Below the pieces are notes generated by a model. That model was given only the letters and a program-made list of their open reading frames with translations, was not told the DNA's origin and did not search any database. A stretch of 64,000 nucleotides of DNA, taken from Candidatus Flexicrinis proximus. GTDB taxonomy: Bacteria; Chloroflexota; Anaerolineae; Aggregatilineales; Phototrophicaceae. Of this stretch, positions 1-7,697 are shown in pieces (position 1 is the first letter of the stretch; the number at the start of each line of letters is the position of its first letter). The position numbers and the translations under genes are program-made. The DNA is taken from NCBI GenBank assembly GCA_016712885.1, contig JADJQF010000015.1, forward strand, positions 124,001 through 188,000. Reading direction: 5' to 3'.

Positions 1-759
1 CACGGCGACCGAGCGCATGCCGGGCGTATCGGCAAGGTAGCCGCCGCCTTCGTTCAGCTTGACAAGCACGCTGTCGCGTGTGGTGTGGACGCCTTCGTCA
101 TGCCAGTTGCTGACGGCCTTCACGCTGCGGGCGAGATCGGGCTGGATGGCATTGAGCAGACTGGACTTGCCAACCCCGGACGCCCCGGTGAAAACGGAAA
201 TCTTGCCGCGAAGCGCTTCGCGGACAGTTTCGATGCCGAGGCCGCGGCGGGCGCTGGTATAGATAACGGTATAGCCCATTTTTTCGTAAGGCAGGAAACG
301 TGTGATGGTCTGCGCCTCGTCGGCCAGGTCGATCTTATTGACGACGATCACGACTTCGGGGATGTCGGACTGTTCTACGGCGACCAGCAGGCGGTCGATC
401 AGCGGATAGTCCGGCCCAGGCTGCGCGGCAGAGGTGACAATAAAGGCGGCATCGGCATTGGCAATGATGACGTGCTGACGGACGGAATCGCCGGCGCCGC
501 GATTGCCCTCCGTGCGGACGGCGCGACCCAAAACGCTGATGCGCTCATCCACGGCAAAAATTGCCCCAATGTCACCGGTTTCATCTTTGATAGTTTCAAA
601 ATGGACGCGATCCCCGATAGCGGCGACATCGGAAGACTGCGCTTCTTCCAAGAGGCGGCCCCGTAAACGGCAGCGGTAGGTTTTACCATCATTCGCCTCG
701 ACCCAAAAAAATCCACTCATCTCCTTGATAACCAACCCGTGCAGCGTGTTTTCTGGCAA
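1..759 (-). CDS. rsgA: Ribosome small-subunit-dependent GTPase A, 3' end cut by window
   Basis: Circularly permuted GTPase that helps late 30S subunit assembly. 253 codons are visible. An OB-fold region (residues 1-75) is followed by the permuted GTPase motifs: G4 NKID at 141-144, a G5-like TSAR at 168-171, G1 GASGVGKSS at 192-200 and G3 DTPG at 244-247. This G4-G1-G3 order is diagnostic of RsgA/YjeQ. The C-terminal zinc-binding domain lies beyond the left edge. I chose a TTG start at 759 because GGAGG sits 6 nt upstream and the N-terminus then matches the family; the in-frame ATG 13 codons later has its Shine-Dalgarno directly abutting. A TATAAT at 800-795 on the minus strand could be its -10. 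It lies downstream of the lipoprotein gene on the same strand. Confidence 0.95.
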   Translation of the reverse strand, partial: MPENTLHGLVIKEMSGFFWVEANDGKTYRCRLRGRLLEEAQSSDVAAIGDRVHFETIKDETGDIGAIFAVDERISVLGRAVRTEGNRGAGDSVRQHVIIANADAAFIVTSAAQPGPDYPLIDRLLVAVEQSDIPEVVIVVNKIDLADEAQTITRFLPYEKMGYTVIYTSARRGLGIETVREALRGKISVFTGASGVGKSSLLNAIQPDLARSVKAVSNWHDEGVHTTRDSVLVKLNEGGGYLADTPGMRSVAV

Positions 760-835
760 GTTGCCTCCTCAGGCTTCGATAGATACGTTGCTTCATTATA
801 GGCGAGAAATCGAGAAACACGCTAGCAAGATCGGG

Positions 836-1663
836 CTATTTCCGGTAGATCGCCAGGATAACCGGCACGGGGTCGAACGAGGGAAGGCCGGCATTGGGTG
901 CGGAAAGCAGCATCGAGCCACCGCCATCCAGGTTCAGGGCGTTTACGATGTCGAGGCCGGAACTCACCAGGAATGCGGCCGTCTCGTCGAGGGTCATGCC
1001 GAGCAAGGTGGTAGAAATCCAAAGCACCCTGCCCTGCGAGTCCATCGCAACGACCGTGCGGCGCGAGGTGCGGTCGCCCGGCCCACGCTGGTAATTCGGC
1101 ACGCCGTCGACCACCAGCATCGGGAAACCCTGCACGGCCTGATCGAGCGCCGCGCCGTCGTAAGGCTGCTGGATCAGCGACTGGACGCGCGGGATGCCGT
1201 TCTGGACGGCAAACATCCCGCCGCGGTTGACGTATGACGCCCCAAAAACGGCACTGTCGGCCACGACTAGTCCCAAAGCCGTCCCCTGAGGATCGAAGAA
1301 ATTGGCATTGATGAAGGCGACCATATCGGGACGCAAGGCACGCCAGCCGGTATCGTACAGGGGGGCGGCTGGATTGATGTGTGCACGGAACGCGAACAGC
1401 GCGGGGTCGATCCGGTGGACGACGACGCCTGCCAGCCCGCCCAAGCCCTCTGGTTGAAGATAGCGGCGCTCAAGTCCGGGCATGACGAGTTCCCAGCCTT
1501 CGGCCGCAGGAGCGGTCGGCTCGAGGGTCGGCGACGGCAGCGAATCACGGATGCCGGTCAGGTTACAGCCAACCAGCAGCAGCGCCTTGAACAGCGCCGT
1601 CAGGGTTTGCAGGGGACGGCGCATCCGCCGAAGGCGGCGCGCCCAGGAAGAGGAGGGGACCAC
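836..1663 (-). CDS. Phosphodiester glycosidase-family lipoprotein
   Basis: Secreted lipoprotein with a NAGPA/DUF2233-type phosphodiester glycosidase domain. From the GTG at 1663 the protein is 275 aa. An ATG at 1624 gives a cleaner signal sequence with an RR n-region and the lipobox LVGC, so the true start may be there; neither has a convincing Shine-Dalgarno. The conserved family features are visible: FINANFFDP around residue 117, GFPMLVVDG around 180, TSRRTVVAMD around 200 and the C-terminal NLDGGGSMLL. The family removes N-acetylglucosamine from phosphodiesters in animals, and bacterial members are thought to act on envelope glycopolymers; the substrate here is unknown. It starts 5 bp after the winged-helix regulator stop, so the two are probably cotranscribed. 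Confidence 0.85.
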   Translation of the reverse strand: MVPSSSWARRLRRMRRPLQTLTALFKALLLVGCNLTGIRDSLPSPTLEPTAPAAEGWELVMPGLERRYLQPEGLGGLAGVVVHRIDPALFAFRAHINPAAPLYDTGWRALRPDMVAFINANFFDPQGTALGLVVADSAVFGASYVNRGGMFAVQNGIPRVQSLIQQPYDGAALDQAVQGFPMLVVDGVPNYQRGPGDRTSRRTVVAMDSQGRVLWISTTLLGMTLDETAAFLVSSGLDIVNALNLDGGGSMLLSAPNAGLPSFDPVPVILAIYRK

Positions 1664-1668
1664 GCGGA

Positions 1669-2349
1669 TTACTTGTGACCGTTTCCGTTCGTGTCTGACG
1701 ATGTATCGTCGACGTGCTGAATCGGATAGGTGACCAGCAGCATCTTCAACGAGATCAGATCCGGTCGCTCGGCGGCAAGGTTTTCCTCACTGATCCGCCC
1801 GAAGTCGTTGAGCAGCGAAAACAGCTTATCACGCAGTTTTTCGAACTGCTTGGAGTCGAGGTCGAAGCGCGACTGGCTGAGGCTCATGCGGCGGTGCCAC
1901 GGGGCGTCCTCGGCCATATTGATGGTCGCATCGTGGATATTATCGAGAATTTCCTGCTTGGTGGCAGCGAACATACCGTTGAGAGTCAGTTCCAGGCCTT
2001 CGTCAAATTCGGTTGAGCCGGGGGCAAGCAGGTCTTTGGCCACGCGATAGACTTTGGCGGCAGCCTGATAATGTTTTTCGATGATGCCGGAGACGATGCG
2101 GGTATCGACCAGAACGATCAGGCCGTGTTTTTCGAGCAGATTGAAGTGGTAATAGAGTTTTGTCGCGGGTTTATTGATCTTTTCGGCGATGCGCTTGACG
2201 GTGCTGGAGCGCATCAGATATTCGAGAATGCTCAATCGAAGCGGGTCTGCCAGCACCTTCAGGGTCTCCAGATCGGAGATCACCAACTCCTGCGCGGGTG
2301 TGAAGTGCTTGGCGTGCGATTCTTCGAACATCGTAGGTCTCAGAGTCAT
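1669..2349 (-). CDS. Winged-helix (ArsR-like) transcriptional regulator
   Basis: 226 aa. The N-terminal third is a winged helix of the ArsR/HTH_20 type: LKVLADPLRLSILEYL (about residues 30-45), a recognition region TVKRIAEKINKPATKLYYHF, then a wing ending LVDTRIVSGIIEKHY. The C-terminal half is helical with no recognised ligand site and no metal-binding cysteine cluster, so it is not a classical metal sensor. An ATG at 2331 is an equally possible start; neither has a good Shine-Dalgarno. It precedes the lipoprotein gene by 5 bp on the same strand. Two near-identical operator-like sequences lie about 550 bp upstream, in front of two small same-strand ORFs, and could be its target (inference). 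Confidence 0.85.
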   Translation of the reverse strand: MTLRPTMFEESHAKHFTPAQELVISDLETLKVLADPLRLSILEYLMRSSTVKRIAEKINKPATKLYYHFNLLEKHGLIVLVDTRIVSGIIEKHYQAAAKVYRVAKDLLAPGSTEFDEGLELTLNGMFAATKQEILDNIHDATINMAEDAPWHRRMSLSQSRFDLDSKQFEKLRDKLFSLLNDFGRISEENLAAERPDLISLKMLLVTYPIQHVDDTSSDTNGNGHK

Positions 2350-2465
2350 TCAAGAAAGTCAATCAAACAAGTATAGCACAACGGATAAACGGTCGCGCGC
2401 CACCCGTAACTTCTGGGGCCGGGCGGCGCGCTGTCGGGGAGGACCGGTGGAATTATGAGCAGGTG

Positions 2466-2624
2466 TTAGCCATTGTCGCGGGCGTTCTGAGCTTTGCGGG
2501 AACGCTCGGCGCGGTCGGCCAGCGCATGATTGAGCGCATCGCGCAGCCAGCTGCGGCGCTGATTTTCGCGGCGCATGTCGTCGAGTTTGTGCTTGGCCTG
2601 AAGGTGCAGATTGTAGTCGTACAT
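2466..2624 (-). CDS. Small basic protein of unknown function (52 aa)
   Basis: A short ORF beginning MYDYNLHLQAKHK and rich in Arg, Lys, Asp and Glu; it is predicted to be one or two charged helices with no membrane segment. The upstream sequence AGAGGGAA supplies a plausible Shine-Dalgarno. It lies 74 bp after another tiny basic ORF on the same strand and before the winged-helix regulator. I do not recognise the family. Short length is the main reason for caution. Confidence 0.5.
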   Translation of the reverse strand: MYDYNLHLQAKHKLDDMRRENQRRSWLRDALNHALADRAERSRKAQNARDNG

Positions 2625-2698
2625 GGTGTGTTTCCCTCTGTGATGCTAGTCAGTTAGTTTGGACGAGACTCTTAGATACGGACGGAGCGGAGCGGCGG

Positions 2699-2833
2699 TT
2701 ACTTGCTGCCGCGGGCAAATGGGCGGAAGATCCGGCGGGTGGCACGCACAGCCTTGATGAGGCGGGCGCGTTCGGCCTGGCGGATGGCCTCAGCACGGAA
2801 TTCCGGGCTTTGACGAAAGATTTCCGAGAGCAT
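2699..2833 (-). CDS. Small basic protein of unknown function (44 aa)
   Basis: A short ORF beginning MLSEIFRQSPEFR and ending RRIFRPFARGSK. It has an excellent Shine-Dalgarno, AAAGGAG, 8 nt before the ATG, which makes it more credible than its length alone would. The sequence is strongly basic and helical, with RQAERARLIK resembling the RAERSRKAQ of the next ORF. It is first in the presumed unit of two tiny ORFs and sits immediately downstream of the inverted and direct repeats at 2881-2976. Function unknown. Confidence 0.55.
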   Translation of the reverse strand: MLSEIFRQSPEFRAEAIRQAERARLIKAVRATRRIFRPFARGSK

Positions 2834-2880
2834 GTCGTCGCTCCTTTCTAACGGTTGGTGCATTCGAACCTGTTTATTTT

Positions 2881-2976
2881 AAGCGTTCAACTTTATTTCA
2901 ACGCTTGAAAACATAATATGACTATTCGATTCAAATGTCAAGCACTTATTTCAACATTCAACTTAATTCCAACGCT
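2881..2976 (-). promoter_or_regulatory. Candidate operator: paired 21-bp repeats with an inverted repeat
   Basis: The blocks at 2885-2905 and 2956-2976 are 18/21 identical and lie 71 bp apart in an AT-rich patch. The first block is also part of an inverted repeat, AAGCGTT (2881-2887) and AACGCTT (2900-2906). They lie just upstream of the two small minus-strand ORFs, and a weak TTGAAA -35-like hexamer overlaps the first block. The arrangement looks like sites for a dimeric DNA-binding protein; the winged-helix regulator nearby is the obvious candidate, by inference only. Confidence 0.45.
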
Positions 2977-3179
2977 CAGAAAATGGGGGTATGGATCCGA
3001 GGTCATTCATGGGCCAGCGTACTCCCCTGTTCTACTGAACCCCTGCCTGTCGGCCGGCATCTGTTGCGCAGGTATTTGCGGCCAATAACATCAGAGTACG
3101 GCCGATTGTCGCGCCTACTTGACGCTTCGATGAGAGGAGGCCGACGCTGACATTAAAATGCCCCTCAGGAAATGGGGGT
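2975..3179. repeat. 16-bp direct repeat bounding a gene-less segment
   Basis: CTCAGAAAATGGGGGT at 2975-2990 and CTCAGGAAATGGGGGT at 3164-3179 match at 15 of 16 positions and are 189 bp apart. The enclosed segment has no credible ORF. The rest of 2834-3285 contains only the operator-like repeats and the tRNA-Val promoter. Confidence 0.5.
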
Positions 3180-3246
3180 TCATGGAGACTCTTGCGTGCG
3201 ATGCGGGAACAGCGGGATACGCCTGCGAAAGCCCGTTTGGACGCCC

Positions 3247-3275
3247 TTGTCCGTGGCCTGAGCGTATGCTATAGT
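3247..3275 (+). promoter_or_regulatory. Sigma-70-type promoter of tRNA-Val
   Basis: TTGTCC (3247-3252) and TATAGT (3270-3275) are separated by 17 bp. The tRNA begins 11 bp after the -10. Confidence 0.7.
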
Positions 3276-3285
3276 TTTGGCATGC

Positions 3286-3359
3286 GGGCGTTTAGCTCAG
3301 TTGGTTAGAGCGTACGGTTCACATCCGTAAGGTCGGGGGTTCGAGCCCCTCAACGCCCA
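3286..3359 (+). tRNA. tRNA-Val (CAC)
   Basis: The cloverleaf folds fully: acceptor stem GGGCGTT/AACGCCC, a D arm with GCTC/GAGC, an anticodon stem closing the loop TTCACAT with anticodon CAC at 3320-3322, and a T loop TTCGAGC. CCA is not fully encoded. It stands alone, with its own promoter and terminator. Confidence 0.96.
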
Positions 3360-3367
3360 CACATCAC

Positions 3368-3394
3368 AACCCGCCGCGCTTGGCGGGTTTTTGT
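3368..3394 (+). terminator. Rho-independent terminator of tRNA-Val
   Basis: AACCCGCC (3368-3375) pairs with GGCGGGTT (3382-3389) and is followed by a T-rich run. It begins 9 bp after the tRNA. Confidence 0.85.
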
Positions 3395-3434
3395 TTGGCA
3401 GCCCACGGCGCTGGCTTGTGAGAATGGATCGTCT

Positions 3435-3977
3435 TCAGTTCGCATCATCTGCCACGCGCAAGATGGCCAACAGCGGCGCGGCGGCGTGAACTGAGTCGAG
3501 CGCGCCGTCGTCCTGATGGTGGGCGATCAGCCAGAGCGCGCGCTCCGAAGAATTGGCATGGCGAGCCATCTCAGCGCCCCATGCCGGATGGTGGGCTTTG
3601 ACCGCGAACGCGCGCCACAGATAGTGTTTGGGGTCGCGTGCGCTTAGTTTGATGAAGACTTCCGGGGACGCGGCGTTGACCAGCACGGGCAGGGTTTTTT
3701 GCCAGATCCGCACACGATGAATCGACTTGCCGCAGTCGTGGAGCAGTGCCGCGACCGCCAGATCGTCCAGCGCGCGGTCGTCGGTCCCTTCAGGCAGCGG
3801 ATGCTCCAATATGGAAGTCAGGACGTTGATTCCGTGCACCTGCTCCAGATGCGGCATGCGGCGAAAGAGCGCCAACTGCTTCATATTGAGGTACTGCGCG
3901 GCAAGGCCAAGATCGGGTTTCTCGCGAAATGCGAGAAGCGCGCGGATGCCCTGCCGCATTCTCCGGCCAGCGGTCAT
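3435..3977 (-). CDS. HD-domain metal-dependent phosphohydrolase
   Basis: 180 aa from an ATG at 3977. This start gives a 4-bp ATGA overlap with the stop of the upstream M50 protease gene, so translation is probably coupled. The HD metal ligands are all present: H48 (QVHG), H80-D81 (LLHDCGKS), then KAHHPAW, IAHHQD and a final LRVADD aspartate. Compact HD domains of this pattern hydrolyse nucleotide or cyclic-nucleotide phosphates; the substrate cannot be told from sequence. A longer in-frame reading begins at 4109 but runs inside the protease gene and is unlikely. Confidence 0.88.
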   Translation of the reverse strand: MTAGRRMRQGIRALLAFREKPDLGLAAQYLNMKQLALFRRMPHLEQVHGINVLTSILEHPLPEGTDDRALDDLAVAALLHDCGKSIHRVRIWQKTLPVLVNAASPEVFIKLSARDPKHYLWRAFAVKAHHPAWGAEMARHANSSERALWLIAHHQDDGALDSVHAAAPLLAILRVADDAN

Positions 3978-4645
3978 CCGAGCAAGAGTCCCGACAGGAA
4001 GCTGACGGGCTGACCGACAAGCATGCCGAGCGGATCGATCGGGCTGACAAAGCCGAGCATCAGGCAGGCGAAGAAGATCAGCTGCGAATTCATCGCGTTG
4101 CGCTCCCACCAGATCGCCTCGCGGGCGGGCAAGAGTGCCAGCGCGATGTGCCAGCCGTCCAGCGGGAAGAACGGCAGGAAGTTGAAGACGAACAGGACGA
4201 GATTGAAGAAGACGATGTAATAGAGGACAAGCGAGATCAACAGCAGGATGTTCGGGCTGCCGAAACCGATTCCCCCGGAGACGATCCGATACAGGATGGC
4301 AAATACGACGGCGACGACCAGATTCGAGAGCGGACCGGCAGCTACGGCGTACAGGTAGCCGGTACGCGGATTACGCATGCGGTGCGCGGCAATCGGCGCG
4401 GTGCCGAGGATGCCGAAACCGATCAGCACGAACATCAGAAAGCCCGGCCAATAAATGTGGGCCATGGGATTCAGCGTCAGTTTGCCCAGCCGCTTGGGGT
4501 TGGGGTCGCCCATGAGGTGACCCACATAGTTGTGCGCCCATTCATGAACGGTCATTCCGAGCAGAATGGAGAGCAGGATTCCGACGATGGATGCGATCAT
4601 CACATCCGTGGGCAAAGACGATATATTACGCAGAAAGAACAGCAC
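3974..4645 (-). CDS. Site-2 protease-family (M50) membrane metalloprotease
   Basis: 223 aa integral membrane protein. The zinc site HEWAH is at residues 34-38 inside the first hydrophobic segment. The second motif, NFLPFFPLDGWH near residue 165, supplies the Asp ligand, and NPMAHIYWPG (about 57-66) matches the conserved loop of the S2P family. At least four transmembrane stretches are visible. There is no PDZ domain, so this is the short M50 type rather than RseP. M50 proteases cut substrates within membranes; the target is unknown. It overlaps the HD gene by 4 bp. Confidence 0.9.
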   Translation of the reverse strand: MLFFLRNISSLPTDVMIASIVGILLSILLGMTVHEWAHNYVGHLMGDPNPKRLGKLTLNPMAHIYWPGFLMFVLIGFGILGTAPIAAHRMRNPRTGYLYAVAAGPLSNLVVAVVFAILYRIVSGGIGFGSPNILLLISLVLYYIVFFNLVLFVFNFLPFFPLDGWHIALALLPAREAIWWERNAMNSQLIFFACLMLGFVSPIDPLGMLVGQPVSFLSGLLLG

Positions 4646-4730
4646 GGCAGGTATTCCTCTGTTCAGAACGCAGTAGCTTCAGTATAAACGTGGTGTTCCT
4701 ATTGGTGCAGGTTATGTTGAGCAAACGCTT

Positions 4731-4934
4731 ATGTTGGATGTGCAGCTGAAAGACCGCGTGACGATGCGCAAGACACACCCCTGCGGCAGCGTGGTGTGGG
4801 TGTGCGTGCGCGTCGGCGCCGATATCGGCCTGAAATGCACGGGCTGCGGACGGATCGTTCAAATGCCGCGCAGCCAGTTCAACCGCCAGGCAAAGCGTAT
4901 TGAGAAACCACAGAATGGAGCGACAGATGCCTAA
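4731..4934 (+). CDS. DUF951 domain protein
   Basis: 67 aa. It carries the DUF951 signature: a lysine-rich start LKDRVTMRKTHPCGS, then VWVCVRVGADIGLKCTGCGRIVQMPRSQF. The cysteines in HPCGS and CTGCGR could form a small zinc site. The fold is a short beta-barrel of unknown role, often next to translation genes. Its stop overlaps the start of the glycosyltransferase gene by 8 bp, implying a two-gene operon. It is divergent from the M50 gene. Confidence 0.88.
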   Translation: MLDVQLKDRVTMRKTHPCGSVVWVCVRVGADIGLKCTGCGRIVQMPRSQFNRQAKRIEKPQNGATDA

Positions 4935-6096
4935 GCGCATTCTGTTCCTGATGTCAGATACCGGCGGAGGCCATCGAGCCGCTGCAGAAGCGATCCGGGA
5001 CGCGATCCTTGAAAAGCATGGCCCGGACTCGATCACGGCTGAGCTGGTCGACGTGTATAAGAAGATGCGCTTTCCGGGGAATAAGATGCCGGAGCTTTAT
5101 CCGCATATTGTCAACAAGGCGGTCTGGTTGTGGACGGTGCTTTACCGGCTCGGAGACTCGCCGCGGCGGTCGCGGATGTTCAGCCGGATGAGCTACCTGA
5201 ATAACAGTAAGGTCTTGCGGCGGATGGCACTGGATCACCCGGCAGACGCGATCTGCTGCGTCCATTCGGTCGTGCACCAGCCGGCGATGACCGCCTATAA
5301 CACCTTCCCTACCCGGCCGCCGTGGGTCACGGTGGTCACGGATCTGGTGACCACCCCTTACTTCTGGTACGACCGGCGGGTGGACCTGTGCCTCGTGCCG
5401 ACTCAGCAGGCGCTGGAGCGCGGAATCCAATGCGGGATGTCGCCTGCGCAGCTTCGCGTCACCGGCCTGCCGGTTCACGCCAATTTCTCGCGGCGGCTGA
5501 CCGACAAAGCGACGGCGAGAGCCACACTCGGCTGGCCGGTCGACAAGATGACGGTGCTGATGGTGGCGGGCGGAGACGGCATGGGGCCGCTGCTGGAAAC
5601 GACCACGGCGCTGCTGGACAAGCGACTCAGTTGCCAGATCGTGGTGGTGTGCGGGCGAAACCAGACGCTGAAGGGTCAGATCGACGCGGCGGTGGCGCAG
5701 CGCGGCGCGAAGAACGTCGTCACCCACGGTTTCGTCACCAACATGCCGCAATTCATGGCGGCGGCGGACGTGCTGGTGACTAAAGCCGGTCCGTCCACGA
5801 TCACTGAGGCGGGAATCGCCGGCCTGCCGATCATCCTGAGCGGGGCGATCCCCGGACAGGAAGACGGCAACGTGCAGCTGGTGGTCGAGAACAACGCCGG
5901 GGCGTATGCCCCCAGCCCGCAAAAAGTGGCGGCGACCGTCGAGCAGTGGCTGAAAGAGGGGCCGGCGGCGCTGGCACAGCGGGCCGAACGCGCGCGGACG
6001 ATTGCCCGCCCCAATGCGGTGTGGGAGATCGCAGATGAGGTGTGGGCTGCCGCTCACCGCCCGCCTGTCAGGACGACGCCGCGCGCACAGCCGTGA
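4927..6096 (+). CDS. MGDG synthase-like glycosyltransferase (GT28 type)
   Basis: 389 aa. The start at 4927 is chosen because GGAGCG lies 7 nt upstream and the protein then begins MPKRILFLMSDTGGGHRAAA, the acceptor-side motif of monogalactosyldiacylglycerol synthases and MurG relatives. The C-terminal nucleotide-sugar site is clear: TKAGPSTITEAG near residue 290 followed by GLPIILSG and PGQEDGN. The family transfers glucose or galactose to diacylglycerol at the inner membrane face, so a role in glycolipid synthesis is likely. The donor sugar is undetermined. It follows and overlaps the DUF951 gene. Confidence 0.9.
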   Translation: MPKRILFLMSDTGGGHRAAAEAIRDAILEKHGPDSITAELVDVYKKMRFPGNKMPELYPHIVNKAVWLWTVLYRLGDSPRRSRMFSRMSYLNNSKVLRRMALDHPADAICCVHSVVHQPAMTAYNTFPTRPPWVTVVTDLVTTPYFWYDRRVDLCLVPTQQALERGIQCGMSPAQLRVTGLPVHANFSRRLTDKATARATLGWPVDKMTVLMVAGGDGMGPLLETTTALLDKRLSCQIVVVCGRNQTLKGQIDAAVAQRGAKNVVTHGFVTNMPQFMAAADVLVTKAGPSTITEAGIAGLPIILSGAIPGQEDGNVQLVVENNAGAYAPSPQKVAATVEQWLKEGPAALAQRAERARTIARPNAVWEIADEVWAAAHRPPVRTTPRAQP

Positions 6097-6102
6097 TATA
6101 AT
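6094..6102 (+). promoter_or_regulatory. Extended -10 promoter of the TPR gene
   Basis: TG at 6094-6095 precedes a consensus TATAAT at 6097-6102, 26 bp before the TPR gene ATG. No good -35 is seen, which fits an extended -10 promoter. Confidence 0.6.
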
Positions 6103-6128
6103 AGGCGTGTTGAGCAGCGGGTTTCCCA

Positions 6129-7697
6129 ATGAACTTAGTCGAACGAATTGCCAAGTGGGTCGGCGTGGATGTCACCGCCGTCAACCGACCTGAGCTGGTC
6201 GCGTTCCGCGAGACGATGGACGCGGCGCGGGCTTCCAAACGCGCCGAGGAATATGCCGAGGCGCTGGATGCATTCGAGCGGGCCGGTAAACTGTGCGAGC
6301 AGACCGGCGACGTCATGGCGTTATCGGTCGTCCGGCTGCACATGGCCGATATTTACACGCGGCTCGGCCAGTTCGAGGACGCGCAAATGTACATCAACCT
6401 GGTGCTGCGGAGCGGCGATGGCGTGTATCCCACCGCGCCGCGTGCGTATGCGAAAGTGGCGCTGGGGGTGCTGCAGCTGGCGCGCGGAGAACATGACGCT
6501 GCGCGCGATACGCTGGACGATGCCGCGGCGACCGCCCGCAAAGCGAAATCGCCGGGCGCGGAAGGCCGCGCGATGGGGTACCTGGCCGGGACGTATCTCC
6601 GCGACGGAAATGCGAGCTATGCCGCCCACCTGCTGCGCGAAGCGCTGCCCAAACTGAATATGGCCGGCGACCTCGAACTGAGCGCGCCGTTTATTACGAT
6701 GCTGGCTGAGGCGCTGCTTGCGACCGGCGAAACCGTGGAGGCGGACACCCTGCTCTCGCGCGGGGTGCGCCTTGCCGAACAGATCAAGTCGCGCGGCGAC
6801 CTGCGGCGGCTGCATATGGTGCAGGCCAAGCGCGCGCTCGACCTGGGCCACTATGCCGAAAGCTACAACCAGTACGAGAAAGCCCTGCAATTCACGAATG
6901 AGAATGCCCCCGAACGCCCGCAGGTGCTGCGCGAGGTGGCGACTGCCTGCCTGTACCTCGACAAGAGTCAGGACGCGCTGGTGTATGCGGAGCGGGCAGT
7001 AGAACTACAGCCTGACGATCCGGCCCTGCGGGGGACGCTGGGCGTGATCCTACAGTCGATTGGCCGGCCGGACGACGCGCTGCCGAACCTGAAGGCCGCG
7101 ATCCTGGCGCCGGAGACGAACTACGACACGCTGCGCGCGCTGGCGGCAGCCTATGTGGACACCAAGCGGTATGACAACGGCCTCAAGACGCTGGAAACCG
7201 CGCTGGAACTGGCCAAACGTGCCGACCTGCCGCTGGAAGAAGCGCGAACCCTGCGCGACATCGGGCATTTGCACCTGCGCGAGCGGCGGCATCCAGAAGC
7301 GATCAAGGCCTGGACGCAGGCGGTTGACCTGTACGAAGGCAAGAATATCTATTCGCAGGCTGCACGGCTGTTGTGCGACATTGCCGGCGCCCGGCTGCAG
7401 CTTGGGCAGACAACCCGCGCCTACAAAGACTATGAGCAGGCGCTGATGCTGGTCAACGGCGCCGACGACATCACGACGCGGGGCGTGGTCCTGAGCAACG
7501 CGGCGATGGTCTACGTCGAAAAAGGCGACCTCGAAACCGCAGAGGCGTTCTTCACCGAGGCGATACAGATCGCGCAGAAGACGCACGATGCCCCGGCGGA
7601 GGCTACGCGGCGCGGCAACTTCGGCTGGTTCCTGCTGAATACCGGCCGCTATGAGCGCGCGCAGACGGCGCTGCAGTTCGCGCTGGAGCTGGAGTGA
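6129..7697 (+). CDS. TPR-repeat protein, N-terminal part up to a frameshift
   Basis: 522 aa of almost uninterrupted tetratricopeptide repeats, beginning MNLVERIAKWVGVDV. Typical TPR units are seen throughout, for example AEEYAEALDAFERAGKL near residue 40 and PDDALPNLKAAI near 310. No enzymatic or membrane segment is visible, so a cytoplasmic scaffold role is likely. The frame closes with TGA at 7695-7697 in the middle of a repeat, and the next frame continues the repeat pattern without loss. Dropping the single T at 7695 joins them into about 700 aa ending at 8235. It may be a sequencing or assembly error, a disrupted gene or, less likely, recoding. Confidence 0.85.
   Translation: MNLVERIAKWVGVDVTAVNRPELVAFRETMDAARASKRAEEYAEALDAFERAGKLCEQTGDVMALSVVRLHMADIYTRLGQFEDAQMYINLVLRSGDGVYPTAPRAYAKVALGVLQLARGEHDAARDTLDDAAATARKAKSPGAEGRAMGYLAGTYLRDGNASYAAHLLREALPKLNMAGDLELSAPFITMLAEALLATGETVEADTLLSRGVRLAEQIKSRGDLRRLHMVQAKRALDLGHYAESYNQYEKALQFTNENAPERPQVLREVATACLYLDKSQDALVYAERAVELQPDDPALRGTLGVILQSIGRPDDALPNLKAAILAPETNYDTLRALAAAYVDTKRYDNGLKTLETALELAKRADLPLEEARTLRDIGHLHLRERRHPEAIKAWTQAVDLYEGKNIYSQAARLLCDIAGARLQLGQTTRAYKDYEQALMLVNGADDITTRGVVLSNAAMVYVEKGDLETAEAFFTEAIQIAQKTHDAPAEATRRGNFGWFLLNTGRYERAQTALQFALELE

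Noticed and set aside
1..666. Plus-strand ORF at 85-666
   Set aside because: It is antisense to rsgA, whose permuted GTPase motifs are unambiguous on the other strand.
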